Source: Delphinapterus leucas
Taxonomy: Eukaryota; Chordata; Mammalia; Artiodactyla; Monodontidae
Assembly: GCF_002288925.2 (NCBI RefSeq)
Contig: NW_022098050.1
Span: 6,890,710 to 6,954,709 of the forward strand
DNA: 64,000 bases
Direction of reading: 5' to 3'
Shown one piece after another: positions 22,744 through 34,366 of this stretch. The notes under the pieces were generated by a model, which saw nothing but the letters and a program-made list of their open reading frames with translations, was not told the DNA's origin and made no database searches. Position 1 is the stretch's first letter; each line of letters starts with the position of its first letter. The position numbers and the translations under genes are program-made.

Positions 22744-23197
22744 TTTTTTTTTTTAAACATCTTTATTGGAGTATAATTGCATTACAGTGGTGTGTTAGTT
22801 TCCGCTTTATAACAAAGTGAATCAGTTATACATATACATATGTTCCCATATCTCTTCCCTTTTGCGTCTCCCTCCCTCCCACCCTCCCTATCCCACCCCT
22901 CCAGGCGGTCACAAAGCACCGAGCTGATCTCCCTGTGCTATGCGGCTGCTTCCCACTAGCTATCTACCTTACGTTTGGTAGTGTATATATGTCCATGCCT
23001 CTCTCTCGCTTTGTCACAGCTTACCCTTCCCCCTCCCCATATCCTCAAGTCCATTCTCTAGTAGGTCTGGGTCTTTATTCCTGTCTTACCCCTAAGCTCT
23101 TCATGACATTTTTTTTCTTAAATTCCATATATATGTGTTAGCATACGGTATTTGTCTCTCTCTTTTTGACCTACTTCACTCTGTATGACAGACTCTA
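22744..23197 (-). mobile_element. 5'-truncated L1 3' end inside the pol relic
   Basis: It begins with poly-T and 'catctttattggagtataat', continues through a C-rich stretch near 22870-22905 and stops at 23197. The 13-bp duplication tcaccaagacatc flanks it at 22731-22743 and 23198-23210. It belongs to the same L1 3'UTR family as 15830-15889 and 51735-52018. Confidence 0.92.
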
Positions 23198-23814
23198 TCA
23201 CCAAGACATCTTTATCCCCTTCAGCGTTCCAGACCTTATTGAGTAACTGAGGCACTCATTTTATTTCTCAAAATATGCAACACTGGGCTCTTGGACAAGT
23301 CATTCAAAAGAACATCTACTTCTCTTACTGGCTTTAGGCTACAGGCCTCATAGAAGGCTATAATGGCCTACTTACACAAGTTCATCCAATTAAATGAAAC
23401 ATGGCACATTTCAGTCATCAAACATCAAGGGTAAATGTAATAAAGCGTCTGCCTCAATTTTTGACGTGTGACTCCCGACAGCTTTCAAGCCCACCACTTC
23501 CCTTCCCTTTCTACTGCACATTGGGACAAGCCAGTAAGAAAGCCCAGGCATTTATTCCCTTGGTGCTGGTGGGAAGATCAAACTACAAAAGCCCTGGTCC
23601 ATGTGTGGGAACCCGCACCCCAGCCCTGCCCCCTAATCACGGTTAAACTCCAAGCTAGTTGACCCTTCCTGCTCTTTCGAGCCATTTTTGGACCTCCTTG
23701 GGGCCCTGTCCTGCTCCCTGCAGAAAACCTCATTGTATGGATAATCTTTCCAGATGTTCACTGTGTATTGTGCCATCATCTGTGTCGACATCTAAACTGA
23801 CTTTTGGGTGGAAG

Positions 23815-24260
23815 TCCATTCTGTTTCTGTGAGATGACCACAAATTATATAATGGCCCCAATATAATAGAAGTTTATTTCTTGCTTGAGTAATGTTCCAA
23901 TTGGGTATTTCTCATCCACGGTTGGTTTTCCTCCATGTGCTGACCCAGGGACTCAGGTTCCTTCCATCATCTTGTAGCTCCACTATTCCCAAGGACATTA
24001 TCTTTATTATTTGCATCTCACCATTGAAGGGGAAAGAAAGCATGGAAAAGGTATTCCTGTTTCTTAAAAGTCTTGGCCCAGAATAACATACTTTACTTCT
24101 GTTTGCATTCCATTAGGAACAACTAGTCATATGGCCACACCTTGATAATAGGGGATGCAGGGGAAGTGCAGTTCTGTGTGTCTTCATAACAAGTCTATAC
24201 TATGAGGGAGAGCAAGAATTTTAGTGGATGGCTAACCATTTTTTGCCACAGGGACATCAT
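23815..24260. mobile_element. Probable LTR/MER-type relic
   Basis: Features include 'tagaagtttatttcttgctt', 'gggactcaggttccttccat', 'gaacaactagtcatatggcc' and 'caagtctatactatgaggga', an order seen in old mammalian LTR-type repeats. The family is not assigned. Confidence 0.5.
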
Positions 24261-25565
24261 CCATATTTATTGATATCTGAGAACCTGAAAGCAATGTGGC
24301 ATGGGAGAGAATGTGCATGTGACAGCTTGGTCTCCAACTACAGAACAACCATTTTTAGGGTGGAATTGTTGAGAATAGGTATTTCAGGTATTTTGGTAGC
24401 TTAATATTTGCTTTCTCTTAAGCCCTCCCTTCTTGCTGCTTCTTTCCCCTTTTCTCTTTTTCTACAACATGAATAAAGGCCCAAGTGGCAGGGGATGATG
24501 GGGTAGAGAGAGAGTGGCGTGGATCAATCTTGCTTGGCTGTATTAACAGGGGAGGGGAGGGCCCATCCATTCTCCCCTCTCTGTATTGCAGGCCCTAAGC
24601 CAGATTCCAGTGAGGCCTATATGTGAAAGCTTTGGCTGCTATTCATGAGGCCTTGAGCTTCTCAGCTACTTTAATTCCAAACAACTCATTTTGAAATTAA
24701 TTTGGGGACAAATATGTGCTCTATTGAGAAAAGAACCCCCTCAATATTTATTTCTATTTGGCTCCCCTGTATTGACTCCCCAGCTCCTACACTCCCCCAT
24801 TCTCCCATTTCTCTGTTTTATTTCCCAAGTGTTTAAAAAAATATTATGGTGGTCTAAGAGACTTGATGCCACCCAGATTATCCTTACATTAGGGTATTTC
24901 TTGGTTGTTCATATAATCACTTCCACTGTGTTCATGCTTATGTATTGAATTTTAACACGGAATGTTATCACTGCTCCATGAATCAAAACATTAATTACAA
25001 GCTAATAAAATAATATTGAGCTGGGGTTGAATGAGGGGAATCAGTGAGCCACAGGTCTTTCATGCTCTCCCTTGGCATATGGATTTAACATCACATCTGA
25101 TCTAAACACCTGTAGTAGCTAAGCCCACCATGTGCTGCTTTTATTAAAAAAAAAAAAAACCTCCTCAGAAACATCTTTCCAGGTCTCTTTTTCACTTTAA
25201 TACCCTTTAAATGATGGAAAATCAAATTTTCCCACTGACTATGGCTTTTGTCCCAAATGATAAATGATGGCTTCTGTCTCTTCCCCTCTCTGTCTGGTTC
25301 TGAATGATGTTCAGAATAAGCCAGCTCTTTGGACTGCGTTTTTGCTGCTGTCAGGGCGTTTATGTAGGATGTGAGCTGAGCTATGGCAACTGCAGTGATT
25401 GGATAACAGCTCCTTTAGAGCTGCGTGCATAGCACAAACCATGATGGGGCTTTTTTTGGTTCTTCCCCAAATAGCTGCAGTTCTTGTTTGGGGCTTTAAA
25501 ACATTCATGTATTTCCGAGTAAGAGAAGGAGTGGAAAAGAATTGGGCAATTTATGATTTAGAGAA
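24261..25565. other. Unassigned DNA
   Basis: No gene or named repeat recognised. A poly-A run lies near 25146-25160. Confidence 0.45.
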
Positions 25566-25569
25566 TGAG

Positions 25570-25670
25570 CCTTACTTCATTACACTGGATGTGTGACTTT
25601 GGGCAACACTTTTAACCTTTCTGAGCCTCAATTTATCTGTAAAATGAGGAGATTGATGCGCATGAATTTT
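25570..25670 (+). repeat. MIR
   Basis: 'gtgtgactttgggcaacact', 'ctttctgagcctcaatttat' and 'ctgtaaaatgagga' are the forward MIR core. Confidence 0.85.
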
Positions 25671-25839
25671 AAGGTCCCTTCCATGTATGAAATTCCATGT
25701 TCTATATCTGGGGCCTTCAAGTGCTTGACTCAAATTGTCTTTAATAGCTTTTTCCTTTTTCTTCAAGTAGGGAATCCAAGAGAGGAATTGTATTCTTTTT
25801 ACTTCGTGTTCAAAAAGTGAATGAGTAACATTCCCCCAT

Positions 25840-26010
25840 GCTTGGTATGTCCAATGCTGAACTCACTGTGTTCTCTCCAAAACCCCTTCCTCCCCAGCAT
25901 TCCCCATGTTGGGTAACAGCACCACATCCACCCAGTTTCCCAATCTAGAAACTTCTGAGTCATCCCCACTTCTCCCTGTCAGCTCCTTCCCCCATCCCCT
26001 GATCTTGCCT
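25840..26010 (+). repeat. Probable L2 fragment
   Basis: The C/T-rich stretch with 'ccaatctagaaacttctgag' and 'tcatccccacttctccctgt' resembles L2 3'-half sequence. Confidence 0.45.
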
Positions 26011-26109
26011 TTTGCAGCTCTCAGACACTGCATTTGTAGAATGGGTTCCTTGGAGGTTTGGCCCACCCCGCCGGCTAGGCTGGTCACAGATGGCAGAAAT
26101 TCTTAGTGG

Positions 26110-26440
26110 AAAAAAGCTTGCATCTGATCAGTCAGCCTGGGCTCCCATCCCAGCTTCACCTGTTACTACTAGCAGTGTGACTTGGCCTAGGCTGGATGGG
26201 AGAGCTTGGCTTCTAGAAAGTACGACAGGCTCTGATCCATGTATGAGTTATGGCATCACAACTTGCTAGCCTTATGACCTTTCTAAGCCATAGTATATTT
26301 TTCTGAGAAATGCTTATAATGATAGTACCCAGCTCTCAGGTATTTTATGTATGTGAAGTGCTTAGCCTAGTGTCTTAATGCATCATAAGTGCTCAATTAA
26401 TGTGAATAAATGTTAGTAGTTATCATTACTATTATTACGA
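26110..26440 (+). repeat. MIR (probably two overlapping relics)
   Basis: The left part reads 'tgggctcccatcccagcttc' then 'agtgtgacttgg'. The right part has 'aatgatagtacccagctctc', 'gtgaagtgcttagcctagtg' and 'taagtgctcaattaatgtga', the forward MIR 3' half. Confidence 0.75.
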
Positions 26441-27085
26441 TAGGAGACTTGTTAGCAGCCTCAGCCCCTGTGAGTAGTGTGGTGTAGAATAAAATATTGC
26501 TGCCAAAAACCATCTCTTGGTTGAGCCAGGTATTCACTCTAGATGCCTTTGTCACCATGAAACCTTAGCTTACCTCTGCCACCTTTCACTGCTTGCTATG
26601 GTTCTGCTGAATTAATAAGCTTTGATTCCTCTACCTTAAAACTCTTCTCATTTGACTGGGTGGCTCAGTGGAGAATGGGTGAATTGCTTTGACCTGATGC
26701 CACCTCCCACCGACTTTGGAAATCACCCGCCAGGCCCTGTGTACAGGATCTGCACCCATGAGCTGTTAAGGACTGTCTCCCCCCACCTTCAATGACAGCT
26801 GTAGTTCTGCTAGTTGGGCCTTGTCTACTGAAAGTCCATCTTTATCAAGTCCTCTTCTGCCTGGCCCTAGATTCCTCCCCTCTTTCCTCTCAATGTTGTT
26901 GAGTGTGGCAGTTGGTTTTTACCTAAGACCGCTACAGCAAAAGCTCCCATTTCATAGGCTATTCTACAGTGGGACCTGCCACTCCCCCATTAGGAAGTGG
27001 AGCCAAATTACCCTTTTCTGGAATGTGGGTTGGCCTTAGTGACTTGTTTAATAATAAATATAAAGATTCTTACTAATTAATTTTC
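26441..27085. other. Mostly unassigned DNA
   Basis: The segment 26890-27045 ('gggttggccttagtgacttg') looks LTR/MER-like, but too little is preserved to name it. Nothing else recognised. Confidence 0.4.
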
Positions 27086-27089
27086 TTCT

Positions 27090-27262
27090 TATTATTTGGT
27101 TGTCCCTCTCATCATTCAGGGGACTAGCCTAGGCTTTCTTACATGGTGGTAGGAGCATTCCAACAGGGCAAAGGTGGAAGCTGCAAGACCCTTGACGTCA
27201 AGGCTCTGGAACTCACAGAGTATCATTTCCACCACATTTTATTGGCCAAATTTATCATTTAT
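27090..27262 (-). mobile_element. Partial copy of LTR family C
   Basis: It matches 28495-28645 ('agcctaggctt', 'acagagtatca', 'ttccaccacat') in the same orientation. Only the inner part is present. Confidence 0.65.
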
Positions 27263-27699
27263 CTATCTGTCTATAATATTTATTAAAGTTATAATTAATC
27301 AAATGTGGCAGATGTGACGCCATATGACTTCTGAGCTAGGTCAGAAAGGGCCGTGTAGCTTCTGCCTTGGTATCTTGGAGTTATAGCCCCAAGTCACTCC
27401 TCTCAGGGCACTCCCTCTCAGAACCCAGTCTTCATGATGTGAGAAATACAATATGGAAAGACCACATATAGGTGATCCAGTCAGCGGTCTCAGCTCAGCC
27501 TGTCCTTCAGCTGTCCCGACCAGGCAATAGCCACATGAGTGAGGAAATCATTTGGAAGAGGATCCCCCAACCACAGCCATTTGAGTCACCTTCAGCTGTT
27601 CAAGTCATCATCCCAGACATTGTGGAGCAGAGATGTCCCCACCGTGCCCTGTCTGAATACCTGACTCGCAGTATTCATGTGCATAATAAAATGGGGGTT
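27263..27699. other. Unassigned DNA
   Basis: The 108-codon plus frame starting at 27472 continues into L2-like sequence and shows no protein domain. Nothing else recognised. Confidence 0.4.
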
Positions 27700-28190
27700 C
27701 TTTCATGCCACCTCACCTGCTCTCATCTGAAGCCGTCAAATTCATGGGTGTCAACCCTGGAAACCTCAGCAGGATCCATTCCTTTTCATCTGTACTGACT
27801 CTGCCTTCATTCAGGTCTTCATTCTTTTGCACTGGAATCTGTGTCACAGTCTCACAACCACTCTTCCTGTTACCAGCTTCACACCCTCCAATTCAGTCTC
27901 TTACCGCCGTCACTTTTTTCTAGAAAACAAACCAAGTCATATTAGTTTGAAAGTGCTGTATATAACCTTTCTGTTCCCCATAGTCCCTAACTTGGCAAAC
28001 AAAGTCCTGCATCTGGTTTCAAGCAAACTCTCGAGCCTCATCTATCTGCCGCTTTCTTACTGGAATCTCATATTCTTGCCACCCAGAGTTCTCATCATTC
28101 CCTAAACACACTGTGTTCTTGAACACTCTGCAGCATTGCACTTGTTCTTTCCTCTGTTTGGAACAGCCTTTTCCCCATTTTTTATTTTCT
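27700..28190 (+). repeat. L2 fragment
   Basis: The run 'tatctgccgctttcttactg', 'actctgcagcattgcacttg' and 'tctgtttggaacagcctttt' follows forward L2 3'-half order. It grades into the pyrimidine tract at 28160-28270. Confidence 0.65.
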
Positions 28191-28270
28191 CTTTTTTCCT
28201 TTTTCTCTTTCCTCCCTCCCTCCTCCTCTTCTTCCTTCTCTCCCTCCTCTCTCCTTTTCTTTCTTTTTTG
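28160..28270 (+). repeat. Pyrimidine-rich (CT/CTT) tract
   Basis: About 110 bp of nearly pure C/T, including ctccct and cttcct blocks. Confidence 0.85.
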
Positions 28271-28287
28271 CCCCAGTTAATGCTTAA

Positions 28288-28742
28288 GTCTTAGTTTTCT
28301 ATTGTCGTGTAACAAACCACTCCAAAGATTATTGGCTGAAAACAACAACAATTTATTATTTCTCACACCCCCGTAGGTTAACTGGGTGGTCTCATCTGGA
28401 CTCACTCAAGCCGTTAGCTGGCAGCTCAGCTGGGGCTGGAAGGTCTAAGATGGCTTTGCTCACATATCTGGGGTTTGGGCTTCTCAATGCCGGGTCTCAT
28501 CATTCGGTGGTCTAGCCTAGGCTTCCTTACATAGTGGCAGGAGCATTCAAAGAAATCAAAGGCAGAAGCTAGCTGCAGGGCCCCTTGAGGTCTAGGCTTT
28601 AGAACTCACAGAGTATCACTTCCACTACATTCCGTTGGTCAAAGTAAGATACAAGCCAATCCGGATTAAAGGGGTGAGGAAATAGACTCCACCTTTTAAT
28701 GGAAGGAGCTGCAAAATCTTGTGGCTATATTCATCACAGCCT
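28288..28742 (-). mobile_element. LTR family C, near-complete copy
   Basis: The plus strand reads 'ttagttttctattgtcgtgt', 'aaaacaacaacaatttatta', 'ctgggtggtctcatctggac' and ends 'attcatcacagcctaca'. It resembles ERVL/MaLR-type LTRs in antisense and interrupts an L2. Related copies are at 27090-27262 and, more distantly, 47650-48175. Confidence 0.7.
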
Positions 28743-29035
28743 ACATATCCTTCAAGGTCAAGTTCATGTGCAAGCATTCCATATTCTATTAATTACTTCA
28801 TCCTTTAATTCAGCCATCCATTCTTTCATTTACTAAGAAAATATGTTAGGTATCTTGTATAGGTCAGGAGCTGGGCACTGAGAACACAGAGGCAAACTAC
28901 CTATGGTCCCAGCATCTTTTGTCTCTACTTCTTTATAATATTTATCTCATTGTGTTGTAATTGCTTGTTTACACATTTAATTTTCCTAGTAGACTGTGAG
29001 GTCCTGGAGGGGAGAAACGGTGTCTCATCCACTTT
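28743..29035 (+). repeat. L2 3' end
   Basis: 'atatttatctcattgtgttg' and 'gtagactgtgaggtcctgga' are forward L2 hallmarks. A reverse-type L2 end ('tgttaggtatcttgtatagg', 'gagctgggcactgagaacac') sits at 28795-28905 within it. Confidence 0.65.
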
Positions 29036-29660
29036 TGGTAGGAATGACAAAGTGTTGTTTTAAAGCTAATAATGTATTTTTGTGATTGTTTCCTGTTTTT
29101 CCTGGAGGACTGCTTTTTTTTTTTTTTTTTTAGGGAAATGTGCTCATCAGCTAGATGAGCCTTTTGTCTATGGAAATCCTGAACTCTCACACATTTCATA
29201 GAAAAGTTAAGTGGAAAGCAGAAGTGCCAATGTGAACATGCCTCTCTGCCTAACTTCTCCATTAGTGCTTGCCACACCAGGAACGAAATGAAAACCCCTG
29301 AGTTAAGCCTTGGGGGAAGAATAGGCAGATATGTCCACAGGGAAACAGCATTCAAGGCTCTTTATTCTTTGGATGTCATAACCATATTTCCTTAAGTGAA
29401 ATGTTAAATCAGATGACCCAACAGTTGGACTTCATAGGAACTGTTTCTTTCATTTCCTGGGAAAATACGGAGGAATGATTTTATTAGTTCTGTAGTTTAC
29501 ACAACCCGGCAGGTACTTAGTTTGAGTGGTTAAATGGGTTGTTTGTTTAATATAAATGAGAAGAAACAAGTTACTCTTACGTTTAAGGATATAAAATCAA
29601 AGATTTTGTTCTGCATTTTGCCTTTTAGTTTGATTTCTCTTTTTCATGCCATTTTTTTCT
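29036..29660. other. Unassigned DNA with a poly-T run
   Basis: A poly-T run lies at 29113-29132 and is the cause of a Lys-rich minus-strand frame (29355-28969). Nothing else recognised. Confidence 0.45.
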
Positions 29661-30300
29661 GCTTGTAAAAAAACGCACGACCCATTTTTGCCTAATTCAC
29701 AAATATGTATACACACAGGTGTATCTATATACTCATTAACACATGTACATATATTATAACCTGGATCAAATAGTTTAAAGATTTATAATTTTTTCTTTTT
29801 AACAGATTTGGGATTCTCATTTATTTAGTGTAAAAAGCTAATGTACATATATCTTCACTTAACATTATCACGAGTATTTCCCCATCTCATTAAATGTTCT
29901 TTGAGGAAAGAATTTTCAGTAATGTGGCATAATTTATTTAAACATTTCCCCACTCGAATAGTTTTTAGCTACTACAAGCAATGTTCCAAAGTGTTTTCAT
30001 GTACATAACTTTTTGTGTTTATCATCATTTCCTTGGGATACATTTCCTTACAGCTCAATATTGGGTCAAAGAACATGAACATGTACAAGCTTCTTCCTCT
30101 ATATCACCATGTTGCCCTTTAGAAAGGTTGTAACAACATACCATCTTTCAAATAGTGTAGGAGAGTCAATTTCTCTGCACTTTCTTTTCCTGTATTGGTA
30201 ATTTCATTAAAATTCGCTTTGCAAGACTGATAGTGAAAATGGCATGCTGTTGTTTTTAATTTGCCCTTTTTTTGTATATTGATGTAGCTTCTCTTTCAAT
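29660..30300 (-). mobile_element. Old L1M/HAL1-type fragment
   Basis: The stretches 'ctacaagcaatgttccaaag', 'tttccttgggatacatttcc', a 'ttgggtcaaagaacatgaac' segment and 'accatgttgccctttagaaa' give the usual antisense L1M/HAL1 order. No coding frame survives. Confidence 0.65.
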
Positions 30301-31480
30301 AGATTGTGGGCTTCATCTTTAGATCCTTACAACCAGAGAGGCACAGTACGTCTGTCTCCTTAGAGTTTACTGTCTCCTTAGAGTTTATGTTACCATTTCC
30401 TGAGCTATAACTTGACTTTTTTTCATTGAAAGTGAAGTCCAAGTACCAGATATCTCCACAGTAACCTCTGTGAGCTCCCCCAGGGGAATCTACTCACACT
30501 AAGTAAACAGGGTTCAATTCACTGAAGATTTTGCAGGGGAGACAGAAGAGCGAGATGATATTGCACATCTCATTGCAAATGACTTGAAATCTTCTTGAGA
30601 TGTTTTGCTTGCCACCAAGCTCCTCTCTTTCCTCTCTCTGATGTCCCAATGTCCAGGGTCTCCTTTTAGTTCTTCCTACATGTTGCACTTCATCTCACTA
30701 AGTTCTCCCCAGTCTTTGAACGTCCCTTTATTATCTCAACCAATTAGTGACCCTAATTTGTTAACCAGACATGCCCCTTGAGGCTCTTACCCCACCTGCA
30801 CCCCCAGGGTGCAGGACTTACCAACTTATTTTCCCATTAGTAGGGAGTGATTCTTATGTAGCGGCTGTTAAGGTAAAATTTTCTCCACATTGTTTCAGGA
30901 GCATTATATAAAATTTTTGGTAAAATTAAAAATCATATTTTTCTTAGGTCAGGTTCCCAGTTTTTTCTTAGGGTGGAGAGGTGCCCTCAAGATCAGCATT
31001 TGCAAGGGAGTGAGGGAAGCAGGATTGGGCAGAGGGAGGAATTGAGCTGTGATGTAGTCATAACAGAGGCCTCAGCTGACCTTGCGGGGAGCTCTGAAAC
31101 TGACCTGGTTCTTCAGAGTTGCCCCCAAATGAGGTAAAGGGGCTGGACATTTGTATCCCACAGCCACAGGCTTGGATGTGGCTGCCCTTGAAGAAAGGGG
31201 ATAACTGGGCAATTCCTGTCTACCAAGGGCAAATCCTGGTAAGGACTCAGCTGGGAATCTTGAGCAACCAATACTCTCGGCAAACTGGAGATTAAATAGC
31301 TTGGCTCAAAAGGGCAATATGCAGGGACTTTACTATTTTTGAGATATGCTTACATTGAAAATCTTTTTGACTCAAAGGTACGCTTAAGAATTATGCTGGG
31401 CATGTGTTTGACTTGTAAAAGCAGAGTGAAGTCTTCAGAATTGGCCAGAGGTTAGGGCAGAACACTGGTTCAGGCCATTT
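30301..31480. other. Unassigned DNA
   Basis: A short tandem duplication of 'gtctccttagagttta' occurs at about 30355-30388. No gene or named repeat recognised. Confidence 0.45.
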
Positions 31481-31484
31481 TATC

Positions 31485-31670
31485 TGTATAGTATCGTCTT
31501 ATGCAAGTCACACACTCTGAGCCTTTGTTTTTCCATCTGTAAAATGGTATAAATAACACCTTTCCCCTTAAGGGGTACATATAAGAGAATTTAAATAAGA
31601 TGACTAACGTTAGATATTTAGCACTGTGTCTCTTGGCATTTTGTAGCTGCTCAATATGTATTACTTTCCT
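31485..31670 (+). repeat. MIR
   Basis: 'cacactctgagcctttgttt', 'ccatctgtaaaatggtataa', 'atatttagcactgtg' and 'gtagctgctcaatatgtatt' follow forward MIR. Confidence 0.85.
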
Positions 31671-31939
31671 TTTTCTTCATCCTTCCTCATCCTCTAGCAT
31701 TTGTCTCAAGAAGTTTTCTTCCTTTTGACCATGTGGAGCCTATGTACACTTAATATTCTTGAATAGTCCTTCAAGAACATAGAAGCCTGAGTTGTAAAGT
31801 TGGGAGCTTGGACCATTTGATCTTTAAGTTTAGTTCCAAACTTTTAAAGTTCTGTTCTGACATTCTGTGATTCAATGCATTAGAGTACACCACACAATTA
31901 ATTCTTATCTCATTAGTATTCTCACTACCATCACCTTGG

Positions 31940-32299
31940 GCTTTTTAAAAAATAAATATATTTATTTATTATTTTGGGCCGCGTTGGGTCTTTGTTGCTG
32001 CATGCGGGCTTTCTCTAATTGCGGTGAGCGGGGGCTACTCCTCGTTGTGGTGCGTAGGCTTCTCATTTTGGTGGCTTCTCTTGTTGCGGAGCACGGGCTC
32101 TAGGCGTGCGGGCTTCAGTAGTTGTGGCACGTGGGCTCAGTAGTTGTGGCTCACAGGCTCTAGAGCGCAGGCTCAGTAGTTGTGGCACACGGGCTTAGTT
32201 GCTCTGTGGCATGTGGGATCTTCCCGGACCAGGGATCGAACCCATGTCCGATTCTTAACCCAGGCAGATTCTTAACCACTGTGCCACCAGGGAAGTCCC
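31940..32299 (-). mobile_element. Long CHR-type SINE
   Basis: The tail (A-rich on the minus strand) lies left and the tRNA-like head right ('ccactgtgccaccagggaag'). The body contains repeated 'cagtagttgtggc' units. A perfect 11-bp duplication, catcaccttgg, flanks it at 31929-31939 and 32300-32310. Confidence 0.95.
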
Positions 32300-32530
32300 C
32301 ATCACCTTGGTTTTAATGAGCTACATTGGCTATCCTGGCAGGACCAGTGGCACCAAATGATACTCCTTTGTTGCCAGCTTCTTGTGAAGGAAGCACTGAT
32401 TCTGTATCTCTAAAAGGAGAATGCCTATTGCATGAATAACACAATTGAGAATAATTAAGTATTTTACACACATTAGTTTTCTCACCCTAACTAGATGGTG
32501 AGCATTTAGTTGTTAGGAATGGTCTCTCCT

Positions 32531-32581
32531 TTTTTTAAAAAAATTTTTATTGGAGTATATTTGATTTACAATGTTGTGTTA
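32531..32581 (-). mobile_element. Micro-insertion of an L1 3' end (51 bp)
   Basis: Antisense L1 3' terminus ('tattggagtatatttgattt') flanked by the 9-bp duplication gtctctcct at 32522-32530 and 32582-32590. Confidence 0.8.
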
Positions 32582-32801
32582 GTCTCTCCTATTTCTTGCA
32601 GGGCCAAGTTCTTATTGATTGATTAGGCCTAAAACCCCTGTGACTGATCATCACCATTAGAATCACATGCACAGATATAATGGCACACACATTTTGATCA
32701 CTCAGCATCATAGCAGCGGAGTCAATTTGCTGCTATTATATTCATTGACCCTAAAGATGATCTGGGAATCTCCTTGTATACTGTGGATTTCCAAAATATA
32801 C

Positions 32802-33175
32802 TGTGTTAGTCAGCTTGGGATGCCACAATGAGAAACCATACACTGAGTGGTTTAAACAATGGAAATTAATTTTCTCACAATTCTGGAGGCTAGAAGTCCA
32901 AGATCAAGGTGCTGACAGGATCTGTTTCTGGTGAGGACCCTCTTCCTGCCTTATAGATGGTCTTTCCTCTCTGTGCATGCTCAGGGAGAAAGAGAACTCT
33001 GGTATCTCTTCCTTTTTTTATGAGTACACCAGTCCTGCTGGATTAGGGCCCCATCCTTATGACTTCATTTAACCTTGATTACCTCCCTATAGACACTCTC
33101 TAGATAAAGTCACATTGCGGGGTTAGGGCTTCAACATATGAACTTTGGGGGGGACAACAATTTAGTCTCTAATAA
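32802..33175 (-). mobile_element. MLT1-type MaLR solo LTR
   Basis: Starts 'tgtgttagtcagcttgggat', contains 'ttctcacaattctggaggct', 'tggattagggccccatcctt' and 'gacttcatttaaccttgatt', and ends near 'tttagtctctaata'. Same family and orientation as 15998-16380. Confidence 0.85.
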
Positions 33176-33390
33176 TCTAACCTCTAAATTCGATTTTGAC
33201 TCTTGGGTAATTATCCAAGTACCAGGTAATTGATTAGGCAGATTACTCACTGCTGTAAATCATTAGCTATTTAAGAGTTAACTATACATAACTCTATATA
33301 TAGAAGGTGATTGGACTTGTTCTTGACTTTGTGAAGTCTGTAGACCGAGGACCTATTAAATTTGGTTATTCTCAGTTGGAGATTTCTTTT

Positions 33391-33705
33391 TTTAAAATTT
33401 ATTTATTTAATTTATTTGTTTTTGGCTGTGTTAGATCTTCATTGATGCACATGGGCTTTCTTTAGTTGTGGTGAGCAGGGGCTACTCTTTGTTGAGGTGC
33501 GCAGGCTTCTCACTGCAGTGGCTTCTCTTGTTGCGGAGCATGGGCTGTAGGTGCATGGGCTTCAGTAGTTGTGGCACCTGGGTTCAGTAGTTGTGGCACG
33601 CGGGCTCAGTTGCTCCACAGCATGTGGGATCTTCCCGGACCAGGGCTCGAACCCTTGTTCCCTGCATTGGCAGGTGGATTTTTAACCACTGCGCCAGGGA
33701 AGGCC
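33391..33705 (-). mobile_element. Long CHR-type SINE
   Basis: Same body as 31940-32299, with the head at the right ('ccactgcgccagggaaggcc'). The perfect 12-bp duplication gagatttctttt flanks it at 33379-33390 and 33706-33717. Confidence 0.95.
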
Positions 33706-34366
33706 GAGATTTCTTTTAATGGTCACTTGTAGGGCTTTTAAATCTTCACCTTTTAGTTTCTATTTTCTGTTCAAGTTTCCTTTGTATTTTGAACTTCTTT
33801 TTCTGAGTACTGATTTGCTTTGTTATGACTGGTTTTCAGAGATGAAGCTTTTCTGTTTCATTTAGGTTGAAAAGTTGCTGTTTGAAGCTGTTTTATGTGA
33901 ATTTTGCCTTCTCTTTCAGAGCAAATAAGTTTTGTTTATTTATTTGCAAGGGAACTGTTTCTCAGAAAAATGACTCCTTACAGGTTTGTGATGGTTTTAA
34001 TACATCTATAAACAAGGCTATTTCCCTAGAACTGCCATTGTTACTTAAGAGAATTCTTGTATTTGTCTCCATTCAAACCTATATTTGAAAATAATTGATT
34101 TTTGTTTTACCTATTCAAATCTCACTTTAAGCTCTGTTTATCCATTTCTAAGCCCCTTGGAAAATTTGATGGTAGGTATCCGTAGCTGAAACTATCTGTT
34201 CTGAGCTTTTTTGGTGTTTTCAATTTCTGTTTGCATGGAGCCAGGCGGCAGAGAAGCGTAGGAAAGATGTCTGTACTTGATTTCCTAATCTTCCCTAACA
34301 TAAGTACCTCTCTAAAGCCTTAGTTTGGTTCCACTCTGAACAGAGGATTCTTAAGAACCCATGACT
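33706..34366. other. Unassigned DNA
   Basis: No recognised gene or repeat; the 73-codon plus frame at 33867-34088 has no domain. Confidence 0.4.

Larger units (their letters stand above)
20430..23760 (+). pseudogene. Endogenous retrovirus pol relic (RT, RNase H, possible integrase)
   Basis: Reading plus-strand frames in order gives fragments of a retroviral pol: reverse transcriptase start near 20490-20552 (HFSVDY), RT motif A at about 21118-21150 (VILDLAN, Asp codon at 21133-21135), the LPMG-like segment near 21210-21240, the connection region at 21465-21698, RNase H at about 22370-22620, and possible integrase/C-terminal material at 23214-23700. It is broken beyond function. Only one Asp codon follows the Tyr at 21317-21322 where RTs have two, and RNase H acidic positions read Tyr (22388-22390) and His (22563-22565). 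A solo LTR, a SINE and an L1 tail interrupt it. Class ERV1/gamma-like is a guess. Confidence 0.75.

Noticed and set aside
25399..25596. 65-codon plus frame with a plausible hydrophobic segment
   Set aside because: Ends in a MIR and has no supporting context; a chance frame is more likely.
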